From the NCBI GenBank assembly GCA_902543375.1, contig CACBYE010000002.1, positions 62,001-126,000 of the forward strand: a stretch of DNA of 64,000 bases, read 5' to 3'. The stretch comes from an uncultured Pelagibacteraceae bacterium (GTDB lineage Bacteria > Pseudomonadota > Alphaproteobacteria > Pelagibacterales > Pelagibacteraceae). The notes beneath the pieces are model-generated. The model made no database searches. It was not told the origin of the DNA and saw nothing but the letters and a program-made list of their open reading frames with translations. Shown piece after piece: positions 7,971-17,061 of this stretch. Position numbers and translations under genes: made by a program. Every line of letters starts with the position of its first letter. Within the stretch, counting starts at the first letter, position 1.

Positions 7971-9164
7971 ATGAAAAAAAAACGAAAAAAACCTAAAAAA
8001 AAGAAAATTATAAAGAAGGTTAAATCTTACAATACTCTACGTAAATTAAAAAAAAGTAAAAAAAAAACAAAAAATAAAAAAAAAACAAAAAAAAAAAGAA
8101 ATAATAAAAAAAAAAGAATTAAATTCAGAAAATTAAAAAAAATTAATTATCGATCTCAAATAAACACAAAACAACAAGAAAGTATAATTTTAAAATTAAT
8201 AAAATTTCAATTATCTTTAAAACCAAAATTTAATTTTAAATTAAATTTCAATTTGGAAAAACACATCCAAGGTTTCTTTGATAAAATTTCAGAGACAATC
8301 TCAAGTTATAAAGTTTTAAAACGTGACGAAAAAAGAAGAATTAAAATAGAAAAAATTGAAAAAGAGAGAGAGGAAAAAATTGAACTAGCAAATCAAAAAA
8401 AAGAGCAGCAAGCTATTGAAGTAAAATTAAAAGAGCAAGCTCTTAAGGAGGAGGCTAAGTTAGAAAAACAAAGAACAAGAGATATAAAAATATTTTTAAG
8501 AAAAGAGCAAGCACTTTTAAGGATTGAACAGGCAGAAAAACAAAAACAATTTTTAAAACAATTAAGACTAGATAAACAAATTGAAAAATTCAGAATAAGA
8601 GAAGTTAAGGAATTAGAAAAACTCGAAAAAATTTCCTTACAGGAAAAAAGAGAAGATTACACAGGATTACAAGAAAGAATTAATAAACTAAAAGAGAAAT
8701 ATCGATTACTTCGAGATCAAAAAATTAAAGAGAGAGTGGAGGCACTAGGAGTAAAACTTCAAGGCAATGAAGATAGAGAAACTTTATTAGAAAAAGAAAA
8801 GGAATACACTTTAGTAAGACAAAAAATTGAATTTGCTTTAGAAAGTTTTTACAGGAGTGCGAGTAGTTTAGTATTTCAACTAAATAAAAGACATATCACG
8901 CGAGATATGTCTATTTTTCGTTGCATAGATAGACGATTTGAAACTGGTGAGGTTTTTATCAAATGGGATGAGTCACAAGACGATGAATGGTTACTATTAA
9001 TCTATATTAAAAATAATTCCCCAGATGAAGGAATTGTTATTGAAGATAAAACAAATCCAGAAAAAAATCTTTCTCATGAGTTTAAAAATGTGGATATTTT
9101 TAAAGCCTCTGACACTATGGTAGATTCTTTAACACAACTCATTGCGAGGAAAAGAGCAAAATGA
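7971..9164 (+). CDS. extremely lysine-rich coiled-coil protein, function unknown
   Basis: From the ATG chosen here (a TTG lies 15 bases upstream) the protein has 397 residues. In the first 60, about 32 are lysine and 5 arginine, encoded by near-continuous poly-A DNA. Residues about 100-270 are a charged coiled coil rich in K, E, Q and R. The last 110 or so residues look folded, with RDMSIFRCIDRRFETGEVFI, WLLLIYIKNN and DTMVDSLTQLIARKRAK. I do not recognise the family. A basic tail plus coiled coil suggests nucleic-acid or membrane-surface binding; this is inference only. It follows cfa on the same strand. Confidence 0.8.
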   Translation: MKKKRKKPKKKKIIKKVKSYNTLRKLKKSKKKTKNKKKTKKKRNNKKKRIKFRKLKKINYRSQINTKQQESIILKLIKFQLSLKPKFNFKLNFNLEKHIQGFFDKISETISSYKVLKRDEKRRIKIEKIEKEREEKIELANQKKEQQAIEVKLKEQALKEEAKLEKQRTRDIKIFLRKEQALLRIEQAEKQKQFLKQLRLDKQIEKFRIREVKELEKLEKISLQEKREDYTGLQERINKLKEKYRLLRDQKIKERVEALGVKLQGNEDRETLLEKEKEYTLVRQKIEFALESFYRSASSLVFQLNKRHITRDMSIFRCIDRRFETGEVFIKWDESQDDEWLLLIYIKNNSPDEGIVIEDKTNPEKNLSHEFKNVDIFKASDTMVDSLTQLIARKRAK

Positions 9165-9201
9165 TAATTAAATGTTCATAATAAATTAGGTATTATCTTT
9201 T

Positions 9202-9495
9202 ATGATTTTAGGTTCTGCTTTTTTAATAATTTTATATTTAACTTTTAGATATGTTATTGCTTGGATTACTTATTTTAATGATTTAGACCCAAGACTTGGT
9301 GATAGCACGTGGAGATTTACTTATGACTATCCAGTGGCTGGAGAAAGAGATATTTCTGATTTAGATGACAAAGATTTTGTAAGACTTAGAAGAAAAAAAA
9401 ATAAGATTATCTTATTAATGTATTCTCTAGTTTTAGTAATGTTTGTATCTTCTATGTCTTTGCTAAGTAAGTTTTTATTGTTTTTCTTTAGTTAG
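9202..9495 (+). CDS. small membrane protein, unknown function
   Basis: A 97-residue protein with a hydrophobic segment at each end (about 2-22 and 70-95) flanks a polar middle with FNDLDPRLGDSTWRFTYDYP and ISDLDDKDFVRLRRKKNK. No family is recognised. The clean ATG, the same strand as its neighbour and an 8-base stop overlap with the convergent DCC gene support it as real. It may be cotranscribed with the lysine-rich gene 37 bases upstream. Confidence 0.6.
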   Translation: MILGSAFLIILYLTFRYVIAWITYFNDLDPRLGDSTWRFTYDYPVAGERDISDLDDKDFVRLRRKKNKIILLMYSLVLVMFVSSMSLLSKFLLFFFS

Positions 9496-9841
9496 TTTTT
9501 TTTAATTGTTTCTTATTTTTAAGATAAAGAAAAAAAGCCACTATTTCATAAACAACTGAAAATATGCTAAAAATTATAGGAAGCTTAAAAAAATTATAGA
9601 GAAATTTATATTTGGGCATTTTTTTCCATAATAATAAAAATGCTTTTGCGCCTCCTAAAACTTTTTCACCATCTTTAATATGAAGTCGTCTTAAAAGTTG
9701 TTTACTATTCTTAGAAGTTTCTAATTCGGCTAACTCATTGTTTGTAATATCAACCCAATCAATTTCATTTATTTTCTGTTTTTTATAAAGATCAATTTCA
9801 GCCTTACAAATTTTACAAGAATTATTAAAATAAACTTTCAT
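9488..9841 (-). CDS. DCC-family thiol-disulfide oxidoreductase-like protein (DUF393)
   Basis: A 117-residue protein starts MKVYFNNSCKICKAEIDLY, the position where DUF393 proteins carry YDGxCxxC. It also has the family's WVDI motif around residue 34 and a hydrophobic C-terminal part. The two-cysteine CKIC pair is intact, while the aspartate normally in the DG part is replaced by asparagine. The family is predicted to act as thiol-disulfide oxidoreductases; partners are unknown. It is divergent from tldD across 97 bases and convergent with the small membrane protein gene. Confidence 0.8.
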   Translation of the reverse strand: MKVYFNNSCKICKAEIDLYKKQKINEIDWVDITNNELAELETSKNSKQLLRRLHIKDGEKVLGGAKAFLLLWKKMPKYKFLYNFFKLPIIFSIFSVVYEIVAFFLYLKNKKQLKKTN

Positions 9842-9938
9842 TGTAATAAGACAATTTACTACTAATTTACTTAATATATGTACATGCGTAAAATACGCTA
9901 GTTGAAAATTATATAAAACAATCTATTTAGTATCACTA

Positions 9939-11351
9939 ATGAGTAATTTCTTTGAAAAATCTGACCTATCTAGAAATGAGGCTGAGAGCATTATTTCAGA
10001 TACTTTACAAAAATGTGATGATGGCGAACTGTACTTAGAAAATTCAAAATCTGAAACAATTTTATTAGACGATAATAAAATCAAAAATTCTAGTTATAAT
10101 TCAGATTTAGGATTTGGATTTAGAGCCATTTCTGGTGAAGTAGTTGCTTATTCTCACTCTAATGAAATTTCAAAAGACTCTTTAAGACAGTCCTCAGAAA
10201 ATCTAAAATCAACACTAAAATCTGCCAAAGGTTCTTATAATCATGAAATCCCAAAATCGAATAAAAAATATTACGATAATATTAATCCGATTGAACAAAA
10301 ATCTCTTAACGAAAAAATTGATATACTTAATGATGTAAATAATTATTTACGCTCTAAAGATGGCAATGTTAAACAGGTCACAGCTAATTTTTTGGGTGAG
10401 CAAAAGTCTATAGAAATAATTAGATCTGGTGGAGAGACTTTATCGGATGTTCGTCCCTTAATAAGATTTAACGTGTCGGTTATGCTTGAAAAAGATGGCA
10501 GAAAAGAAACAGGTGTGTATGGTGTTGGTGGAAGACAATCTTACGACTCGTACCTGAAAGATGATAATTGGAAAAAAGTTTGTGATGAGGCTTTGAGAAT
10601 AGCAACAGTAAACTTAGAGAGCAAACCAGCACCGGCTGGAGAGATGAAAGTTGTGTTAGGCCCTGGTTGGCCAGCAATATTAATTCATGAGGCTGTAGGT
10701 CATGGTTTAGAAGGAGACTTTAACAGAAAGAAAACTTCAGCGTTTCATAATTTGATGGGCCAAAGGGTTGCGAGCGAGGGAGTCACAATTGTTGATGATG
10801 GTACTATTGATAATAGAAGAGGTAGTCTTACAATCGATGATGAAGGAACACCAACAGAAAAAACTGTTTTAATTGAAAATGGGATTTTGAAAAATTTCAT
10901 GCAAGACCGATTAAATGCACGTTTAATGAATACCAGATCTACTGGAAGTGGAAGAAGAGAAAATTATAGACACATTGTTTTACCAAGAATGAGAAATACA
11001 ATGATGCAAAGCGGTAATCAAACTCAAGATGAGATGATCAGATCTGTTGATAAAGGTATTTTTGCAGTTAGTTTTGGTGGAGGACAAGTTGACATTACAT
11101 CTGGAAAATTTGTGTTCAATTGCACAGAGGCTTATGAAATTGTTAATGGTAAAATTGGATCACCAATAAAAGGTGCAACGTTAATTGGAGATGGCCCTTC
11201 AATTCTAAAAGAAGTTTCTATGGTAGGGAATGATATGATGATGGATCCTGGTATTGGGACATGCGGTAAAGCCGGACAAGGTGTTCCAGTAGGTGTTGCG
11301 CAACCATCTATATTAATTAATAGGATGACGGTTGGTGGTACCAAACTTTAA
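9939..11351 (+). CDS. tldD: TldD metalloprotease
   Basis: The 470-residue protein has the TldD zinc site: HEAVGH with His250, Glu251 and His255, plus the distal cysteine motif GTCGKAGQGVPVG near residue 450 that supplies a third ligand in E. coli TldD. TldD pairs with TldE to form a protease that degrades unfolded or linear peptides threaded into its cavity; known substrates include microcin and CcdA-type peptides. Here tldE starts immediately after the stop codon, which fits the heterodimer. It is the first gene of a three-gene operon. Confidence 0.96.
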   Translation: MSNFFEKSDLSRNEAESIISDTLQKCDDGELYLENSKSETILLDDNKIKNSSYNSDLGFGFRAISGEVVAYSHSNEISKDSLRQSSENLKSTLKSAKGSYNHEIPKSNKKYYDNINPIEQKSLNEKIDILNDVNNYLRSKDGNVKQVTANFLGEQKSIEIIRSGGETLSDVRPLIRFNVSVMLEKDGRKETGVYGVGGRQSYDSYLKDDNWKKVCDEALRIATVNLESKPAPAGEMKVVLGPGWPAILIHEAVGHGLEGDFNRKKTSAFHNLMGQRVASEGVTIVDDGTIDNRRGSLTIDDEGTPTEKTVLIENGILKNFMQDRLNARLMNTRSTGSGRRENYRHIVLPRMRNTMMQSGNQTQDEMIRSVDKGIFAVSFGGGQVDITSGKFVFNCTEAYEIVNGKIGSPIKGATLIGDGPSILKEVSMVGNDMMMDPGIGTCGKAGQGVPVGVAQPSILINRMTVGGTKL

Positions 11352-12668
11352 ATGGTTAAAGAACAAGAATTTTTAGAAAAAAAAGCATCACACTGTTTAG
11401 GCTTAGCAAAGAAATTTGGTGCAACTGGGTCAATTGTGGTTGTAAAGAATTCGGTTTCTGAAACTGTAAATTTTAGAAATAAAAAATTAGATGAGTCTAA
11501 TAGGTCGGATGATCTAGGAGTAAGCATTACTACTTATATTGGTAAAAAAAAATCATCAATATCTTCTTCAAATTTGCTTAATGACAATTTAAACATTTTG
11601 ATCGAAAAATGTGTTGAGACTACAAAGAATACTCCTGAAGATGAATTTAATTCTTTACCAGACAAAGATTTATTAGCAAAAAAAGCTAAAGATTTAGATC
11701 TCTATGATAATACTCATATAGAGAATGATCAAAAAATAAGTTACCTAAAAAAATTAGAGGATGCTGCCTCCCATGATAAAAAAATTGTCAATACCGAATC
11801 CAGTTTTACCCAAAATAAATCAAATTTTGTTTTAGCTAATACCGAAGGTTTTTGTGATGGTTATAAAACATCTTCATTTACAGCATCAAGTGTAACGGTT
11901 GCAAAAGATGAAAAAAGTATGGAGAGAGACTATGAATATTCTAGCAAATGTTTTCTTAAAGACCTGGATGATGCAGATGAATTAGGCAAGTTAGCCGCTG
12001 ACCAAACTATTAGAAAATTAAGTCCACAAAAAATTGGTAGTGAAAAAATTGCAATAATTTTTGATAAAAGAATAGCTAAGGGGATGTTGAGAACTTTTGC
12101 AAGTGCTATTTCTTCATCAGCTATATCAAGAGGAACTTCTTTTTTAAGGGATAAAGTTAATCAAAAAATATTCTCTGATAAAATAAATGTATTTGATAAA
12201 CCTGACATACTTAAAGGTTTAGGCTCAAGAAATTTTGATAGCGAGGGAGTAAAGACCGATACACTTAAACTAGTGGATCAAGGAATTTTAAAACATTATC
12301 TGATCGATACCTACAATGGAAAAAAATTAAATCTCAAATCTAATGGAAGATGTGGGGGAACAAGTAATCTTTATTTTGAAAATGGAAACATTAATTTTAA
12401 AGATTTATTGAATTCAAATTCAAAAAGTCTCTATATTACTGAAACCATAGGCCATGGAAGTAATATAGTTACTGGAGATTATTCAGTAGGTGCAACTGGG
12501 TTTCTAGTTGAAAATGGAGAGTTTAAGTATCCAATTAATGAAATTACCATTGCAGGTAATTTTAAAGACATGTTTCAAAATATTACTTTAGCAAATGACT
12601 TGGAGTTCAAATATGCAACTAATTCACCAACTATGTTGATAGAGGGAATGGTTGTTGCTGGTAAATGA
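11352..12668 (+). CDS. pmbA: TldE/PmbA, partner subunit of TldD
   Basis: This 438-residue protein belongs to the same family as TldD but has no HExxxH, as expected for the non-catalytic partner. Recognisable PmbA segments are ETVNFRNKKLDESNRSDD near the N-terminus, KIAIIFDKRIAKGMLRTFA, and the C-terminal VGATGFLVENGEFKYPINEITIAGNF. It begins directly after the tldD stop and overlaps the next gene by 4 bases, so translation of all three is probably coupled. It should form the peptidase complex with TldD in the cytoplasm. Confidence 0.95.
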   Translation: MVKEQEFLEKKASHCLGLAKKFGATGSIVVVKNSVSETVNFRNKKLDESNRSDDLGVSITTYIGKKKSSISSSNLLNDNLNILIEKCVETTKNTPEDEFNSLPDKDLLAKKAKDLDLYDNTHIENDQKISYLKKLEDAASHDKKIVNTESSFTQNKSNFVLANTEGFCDGYKTSSFTASSVTVAKDEKSMERDYEYSSKCFLKDLDDADELGKLAADQTIRKLSPQKIGSEKIAIIFDKRIAKGMLRTFASAISSSAISRGTSFLRDKVNQKIFSDKINVFDKPDILKGLGSRNFDSEGVKTDTLKLVDQGILKHYLIDTYNGKKLNLKSNGRCGGTSNLYFENGNINFKDLLNSNSKSLYITETIGHGSNIVTGDYSVGATGFLVENGEFKYPINEITIAGNFKDMFQNITLANDLEFKYATNSPTMLIEGMVVAGK

Positions 12669-13636
12669 GTGAATTTTGTATAATTGGTTCTGGAATTTCT
12701 GGAGCCACAATTGCAAATCTTCTTAACAAAAAACATTCAGTAATTTTGTTTGACAAAGCAAGAGGCCCGGGAGGTCGTGCATCTTTTAAAAGAATAAAAG
12801 GCAACACAGGTTTTGATCATGGTACCCAATATATTTCACCAAAAACCAAAGAATTTAAAAAATTTACTAAAGATTTAATAAAAAAAAGAATTTTAAAGGT
12901 ATGGAGTGGTAAACATGTTTTTCTTAATTCAAAAAAAAAGGAGGACAAAAAACATCTGAAAATAATTGGTAAAAATGGTAACAATGATATTAGCAAATAT
13001 TTATTAAAAAAAGTTGATTGCAACTACCATAGTGAATTAAAAAAAATCTATTATAAAAATAAAATTTGGTATTTGTTATTTGATGATGGAAAATTCAAAT
13101 CTTTTAAAAATCTAATTTTGACTTGTCCTTTTCCACAATTAAAAAAACTTTCTAAAAAATTTATAAATAATTCTTTTTTAAGTAAATCTATAAAAATGGA
13201 TGCAAATATTACTACTATGATTGCTATAAAAAAGATTAAGAATTCAAATAGCAGCTACCTTTTTGAAGATCCAATTCTTGGTTGGGCTGGAAATGAAAAT
13301 TCAAAAAAAAGATTTAAATCAAAATATGATTTATGGACTCTTCAAAGTACATTTAAGTGGGCGAATAAAAAAATTAATAAAAACAAGAATAACAAAAAAG
13401 AAAATTCAAAAATTATGATTGATAAATTTTTTAAACTTTCGAATATCAAAAAAACAAAAATTTATTATTCACTTAATCACGGCTGGAGATTTTCTTCAAA
13501 TTCAAAACCATTTAAAATTATGAGCTATTGGGATCCTAGGAAAAGATTAGGTGTTTGTGCCGATTGGTTTGTAGGACCTAGATTAGAGTCCGGATGGATA
13601 AGTGCACATGATTTATTTAAAAAAATCTCAAGATAA
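12665..13636 (+). CDS. renalase-like FAD/NAD(P)-dependent oxidoreductase
   Basis: The 323-residue protein opens with a Rossmann dinucleotide-binding motif, IIGSGISGATIANLL. The acidic FAD-ribose residue and FDKARGPGGRASF follow, then GFDHGTQYISP, which are diagnostic of the bacterial renalase-like amine oxidase family. The C-terminal GVCADWFVGPRLESGWIS is the second FAD-binding region. Bacterial renalases reoxidise misreduced nicotinamide cofactors; whether this one does is not shown. It overlaps pmbA by 4 bases (ATGA), which suggests cotranscription with tldD-pmbA. Confidence 0.85.
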   Translation: MSEFCIIGSGISGATIANLLNKKHSVILFDKARGPGGRASFKRIKGNTGFDHGTQYISPKTKEFKKFTKDLIKKRILKVWSGKHVFLNSKKKEDKKHLKIIGKNGNNDISKYLLKKVDCNYHSELKKIYYKNKIWYLLFDDGKFKSFKNLILTCPFPQLKKLSKKFINNSFLSKSIKMDANITTMIAIKKIKNSNSSYLFEDPILGWAGNENSKKRFKSKYDLWTLQSTFKWANKKINKNKNNKKENSKIMIDKFFKLSNIKKTKIYYSLNHGWRFSSNSKPFKIMSYWDPRKRLGVCADWFVGPRLESGWISAHDLFKKISR

Positions 13637-13637
13637 A

Positions 13638-14318
13638 TTAATTAAAACTTTTAACTTTATATTCCCAGTTACCCATTCTTGAATAGGATACCTTTAATAT
13701 CATTAAATTTTTGCGATCATACCAAATATCAAAATCTAATCTTTTATCTTTCGGTATACTCATGTCTTTTGATTTTAATGTAAAATGATCAACGTCATAA
13801 ACTTTTCCATAAAGATCTATTTTTTCTTTACCTAAAAAAGTTACTACTTGATCCTTAATACTCCCTGAAATAGGACTTATTTGAGAACTCGCTTGTAAAA
13901 CTTTATGATTCCACCAATTTCCAATTACGTTATCAACTGAGGCTTCTCCATTATATGAAGAACCTTTAATGTCAAATTTTTTATTTTTTTGGTTAAATAT
14001 TAAATTTACAAATTTTTTTTTATCATTTTGTAAAGTTTTAGAATTATAAGATACTAATTGATCTTTGAGATATTTTTCCTCGCTATACCCCTCGATTTGA
14101 AAAACTGTTGCCCCCAAAAGTTTCACTACAAACTTAATTTGATTAGTAACAGTAGTTTCGATTCCATTTCTTTTAAAAAAATAATGATTATAGCCAATAA
14201 GCTCATTATTTCGAAAAATCTCCATCTCAATTTTCTTATATTTAATGTAATGTCCAATATGGGCGATTGAATTTGTTGAATAAATTAGAAGAAATAAAAT
14301 GAGTATAATTTTTTTCAT
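13638..14318 (-). CDS. secreted protein of the DUF6134 type, function unknown
   Basis: A 226-residue protein with a signal peptide (MKKIILILFLLIYSTNSIA) and a beta-rich mature part. Segments such as MEIFRNNELIGYNHYFF, the central NWWNHKVL and the closing DFDIWYDRKNLMILKVSY resemble the DUF6134 family found in Proteobacteria. It is probably periplasmic. Some beta-rich relatives bind lipids or polymers, but no function can be assigned. It stands alone, tail-to-tail with the renalase-like gene with one base between stops. Confidence 0.7.
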   Translation of the reverse strand: MKKIILILFLLIYSTNSIAHIGHYIKYKKIEMEIFRNNELIGYNHYFFKRNGIETTVTNQIKFVVKLLGATVFQIEGYSEEKYLKDQLVSYNSKTLQNDKKKFVNLIFNQKNKKFDIKGSSYNGEASVDNVIGNWWNHKVLQASSQISPISGSIKDQVVTFLGKEKIDLYGKVYDVDHFTLKSKDMSIPKDKRLDFDIWYDRKNLMILKVSYSRMGNWEYKVKSFN

Positions 14319-14368
14319 TTAACATCTAGTTTAGTAGACTTTATTAACAATAGAAATAACTTATTAAA

Positions 14369-15016
14369 ATGTTTTTAAAAATTAAGAAAATACCAAGGGT
14401 TAATTGGAGTTCTGATAAGCCTTATAACTTTAAACCTAAATTTTCTACATTCTTTTTTTTATGTTTTGGACTTATGTTATTTGGTCTTGGAGAAGGTTTA
14501 TTAATTGTATCTTTCACTGGTGCTTCTCCATGGAGTGTTTTAGCACAAGGAATTTCTTTAAATGTTAACTTAAGTATTGGAACAATAACTTTTTTGATCA
14601 GTGTTGCGGTTTTAATTTTGTGGATACCGCTTGGTCAAAAACCTGGTATGGGAACAATATTTAATGCAATCATAATTGCATTGATGATTGATTTTTGTAT
14701 AAAATTTGTTCCTACCCCTTCTAACTATCTACATCAATTAATTTTAGCTATAATTTCAGTAATTACAGTTGGCATTGGTGGAGGTATTTATTTGGTATCT
14801 AATCTAGGGGCAGGGCCAAGAGATGGTTTGATGATTGGCCTGCAAAAAAAAACAAACCTACCAGTTGCTGCTGTAAGAGCATTTCTAGAGATCTCTGTTG
14901 TAAGTATTGGATGGTATTTAGGTGGGACTGTGGGAGTTGGAACTTTATTATTTGCTTTTGGAATTGGTCCTTGTGTTGCCTTAGGTTTGTATTTAGTTGA
15001 TAAAATTTTTAATTAG
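14369..15016 (+). CDS. YitT/YczE-like integral membrane protein
   Basis: This 215-residue polytopic protein has about five or six transmembrane helices. The repeated motif FTGASPWSVLAQGISL and NLGAGPRDGLMIGLQ is the duplicated signature of the YczE/YyaS/YitT family. Members are broadly distributed inner-membrane proteins of unknown transport or regulatory role. It has its own start on the plus strand, divergent from the DUF6134 gene by 50 bases, and its stop overlaps that of typA by 4 bases. Confidence 0.8.
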   Translation: MFLKIKKIPRVNWSSDKPYNFKPKFSTFFFLCFGLMLFGLGEGLLIVSFTGASPWSVLAQGISLNVNLSIGTITFLISVAVLILWIPLGQKPGMGTIFNAIIIALMIDFCIKFVPTPSNYLHQLILAIISVITVGIGGGIYLVSNLGAGPRDGLMIGLQKKTNLPVAAVRAFLEISVVSIGWYLGGTVGVGTLLFAFGIGPCVALGLYLVDKIFN

Positions 15017-16839
15017 GCTGCAGCGCCTGATTTTTCACTTCTTTTTCTTTCATGTGGATCAAGAATTGCTTTTCTTAATCTACAAGACTCTGGAGTGATT
15101 TCTAAAGCTTCATCAGTATTTAACATACTTAATTGCTCTGCAATGGACATTTTTCTTACTGGTGTTAGAATAATGTTTTCATCAGTGCCTTGCGTTCTCA
15201 TATTAGTCAATTTTTTACCCTTCATGACATTAATTATCATATCCCCGGGTTTAGGAGATAAGCCAACAATCATACCTGGATAAACTGGATCATTATGAGT
15301 TACAAACATCTCGCCTCTAGCCTGTAAGTTAAATATTGCAAATGCAACTGCTTTTCCTTGTTCCATAGATATCAAAGCACCATTTCTTCTTCCTTCCATT
15401 TCACCTTCAAAAGGACCATATCCATGAAATATTCTATTTATTACACCATTACCTTTTGTGAGGGTAAGAAATCTACTTGTGTAACCCATTAAACCTCTTG
15501 TAGGTGCATGGAAAATTAATCGTTTTTTATTTTTACCAGTATCTTTTAACTCTATTAATTTCCCTTTTCTTCTATTCATCGAGTCAATTATCTTTGATGA
15601 ATATTCTTCATCAAGATCCATAGTAATTTCCTCCAGGGGCTCAAGTTTTTCACCCATATCATCTTTTTTATATAAAACTTTGGGAGGACTTACAGTCATT
15701 TCAAAACCTTCTCTTCTCATTTGTGTAAGTAGAATTTCTAACATTAATTCACCTCTACCACTTACTACGAAAGAATCATTTCTGTCGTTTTCTGAAAAAG
15801 TAATTCCAACATTATTTTGTGCCTCTTGAATTAATCTATCTCTTATCTGAGTACTAGTAAGTTTTTTGCCTTCTGTACCGGCTAGAGGAGAGGTATTTAC
15901 TGTAATTTTAATAGACATTGTTGGAGGGTCAATAGGAGTTGCAGCAATAGGTTTGTTGACTTCAAGATCGCAAATTGTGTCAGCAACATTTGCTTTTTCT
16001 AAACCAGCAATTATGACTATATCACCCGCCTCTCCAACCTCAATTGGAACTTTTTTCGTGCCTTCGTATCTAAAAATTTTTGTAAGTTTTCCCTCGTCGA
16101 TTTTCTCACCTTTAAGATTTATTGCTTTAATAGCTTGATTAGCTTTAGCGGTACCTTGTGCAATTCTTCCAACCAAACTTCTTCCTAAAAAACTGTCTGC
16201 ATAAAGCAATGTTGACAACATAGCAAAAGGCTTTGATTTATCTAATTCAGCTGGTTTCACATGATCAATAATTTTATCCAACAAAGGATTTAGATTTTCT
16301 CTTGGACCGTCCACTTCTTTATCAGCCCAACCAGATCTTCCACTTGCATACAAAACAGGGAAATCTAATTGTTCTTCATTAGCATCCAAACTGACAAATA
16401 AATCGAAAGTTTCATCTAAAACTTCGTTAGCTCTTTGATCTGATTTATCTAATTTATTAATAACCACAATTGGCTTTAAACCTTGCTTCAGTGCTTTAGA
16501 TAATACGAATTTTGTTTGAGGCATAACTCCTTCAGCAGAGTCAATCAAAAGTAGGGCACCATCTGCCATACTTAAAACTCTTTCAACTTCTGCAGCAAAA
16601 TCTCGGTGACCTGGTGTATCAATAATATTTATTCTAGAATCTTTCCAATTAATAGACGCAGGTTTCGCTAAAATTGTTATTCCTCTCTCTTTCTCAAGTT
16701 CACCAGAGTCCATTAATCTTTCATCAACCACTTCATTTTCTCTAAATGAACCACTTTGTTTCATCAGATTATCAATTAATGTAGTTTTGCCATGATCGAC
16801 ATGTGCAATAATGGTGATATTTCTTATTTTTTTACTCAT
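15013..16839 (-). CDS. typA: translational GTPase TypA/BipA
   Basis: The 608-residue length is standard for TypA/BipA. The P-loop AHVDHGKTT lies at residues 12-20, then RGITI (switch I), DTPGH and NKLD. EF-G-like domains and the TypA-specific C-terminal part with GRRNGALISMEQGKA follow. It binds the 70S ribosome and helps 50S assembly at low temperature and under stress. It is a single gene on the minus strand, with an 85-base AT-rich gap to the tiny basic ORF upstream. Confidence 0.97.
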   Translation of the reverse strand: MSKKIRNITIIAHVDHGKTTLIDNLMKQSGSFRENEVVDERLMDSGELEKERGITILAKPASINWKDSRINIIDTPGHRDFAAEVERVLSMADGALLLIDSAEGVMPQTKFVLSKALKQGLKPIVVINKLDKSDQRANEVLDETFDLFVSLDANEEQLDFPVLYASGRSGWADKEVDGPRENLNPLLDKIIDHVKPAELDKSKPFAMLSTLLYADSFLGRSLVGRIAQGTAKANQAIKAINLKGEKIDEGKLTKIFRYEGTKKVPIEVGEAGDIVIIAGLEKANVADTICDLEVNKPIAATPIDPPTMSIKITVNTSPLAGTEGKKLTSTQIRDRLIQEAQNNVGITFSENDRNDSFVVSGRGELMLEILLTQMRREGFEMTVSPPKVLYKKDDMGEKLEPLEEITMDLDEEYSSKIIDSMNRRKGKLIELKDTGKNKKRLIFHAPTRGLMGYTSRFLTLTKGNGVINRIFHGYGPFEGEMEGRRNGALISMEQGKAVAFAIFNLQARGEMFVTHNDPVYPGMIVGLSPKPGDMIINVMKGKKLTNMRTQGTDENIILTPVRKMSIAEQLSMLNTDEALEITPESCRLRKAILDPHERKRSEKSGAAA

Positions 16840-16924
16840 AAATTCTGGCTCTTATACCCTAAAATTTTTTTTTGAAAACTTTAAAAACCAAAATAAATAA
16901 AAGAATTTTATACAAAATATAACG

Positions 16925-17041
16925 TTATTTCGTTTTTTTTGTCTTTTCTCTTTTTAATTTCCTCTTTTCTTTGAGAGTAAACTTAGGTTTTTTATTTAAA
17001 CTTGAGTCTTTAAATGATTTTCCACTGTATCTTTTTGACAT
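16925..17041 (-). CDS. putative 38-residue basic protein
   Basis: An ATG-to-TAA frame encodes 38 residues starting MSKRYSGKSFKDSSLNKKP and ending KREKTKKTK, with about 16 Lys/Arg. It lies between typA and the groEL terminator, on the same strand as both. It is too short for a routine gene call. The composition is not obviously that of random AT-rich sequence (KRYSGKSF opening, one internal FTLKEKRK). No convincing Shine-Dalgarno sequence is visible. It could be a small ribosome-associated or nucleic-acid-binding protein, or a chance frame. Confidence 0.4.
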   Translation of the reverse strand: MSKRYSGKSFKDSSLNKKPKFTLKEKRKLKREKTKKTK

Positions 17042-17061
17042 AAAATTATTTTAATATTTCC

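Noticed and set aside
7971-8160. Poly-A-rich stretch as a simple repeat, replication origin or assembly artefact
   Set aside because: It keeps one open frame into a long coiled-coil protein and has varied codons interrupting the A-runs, so a coding tail is the better explanation.
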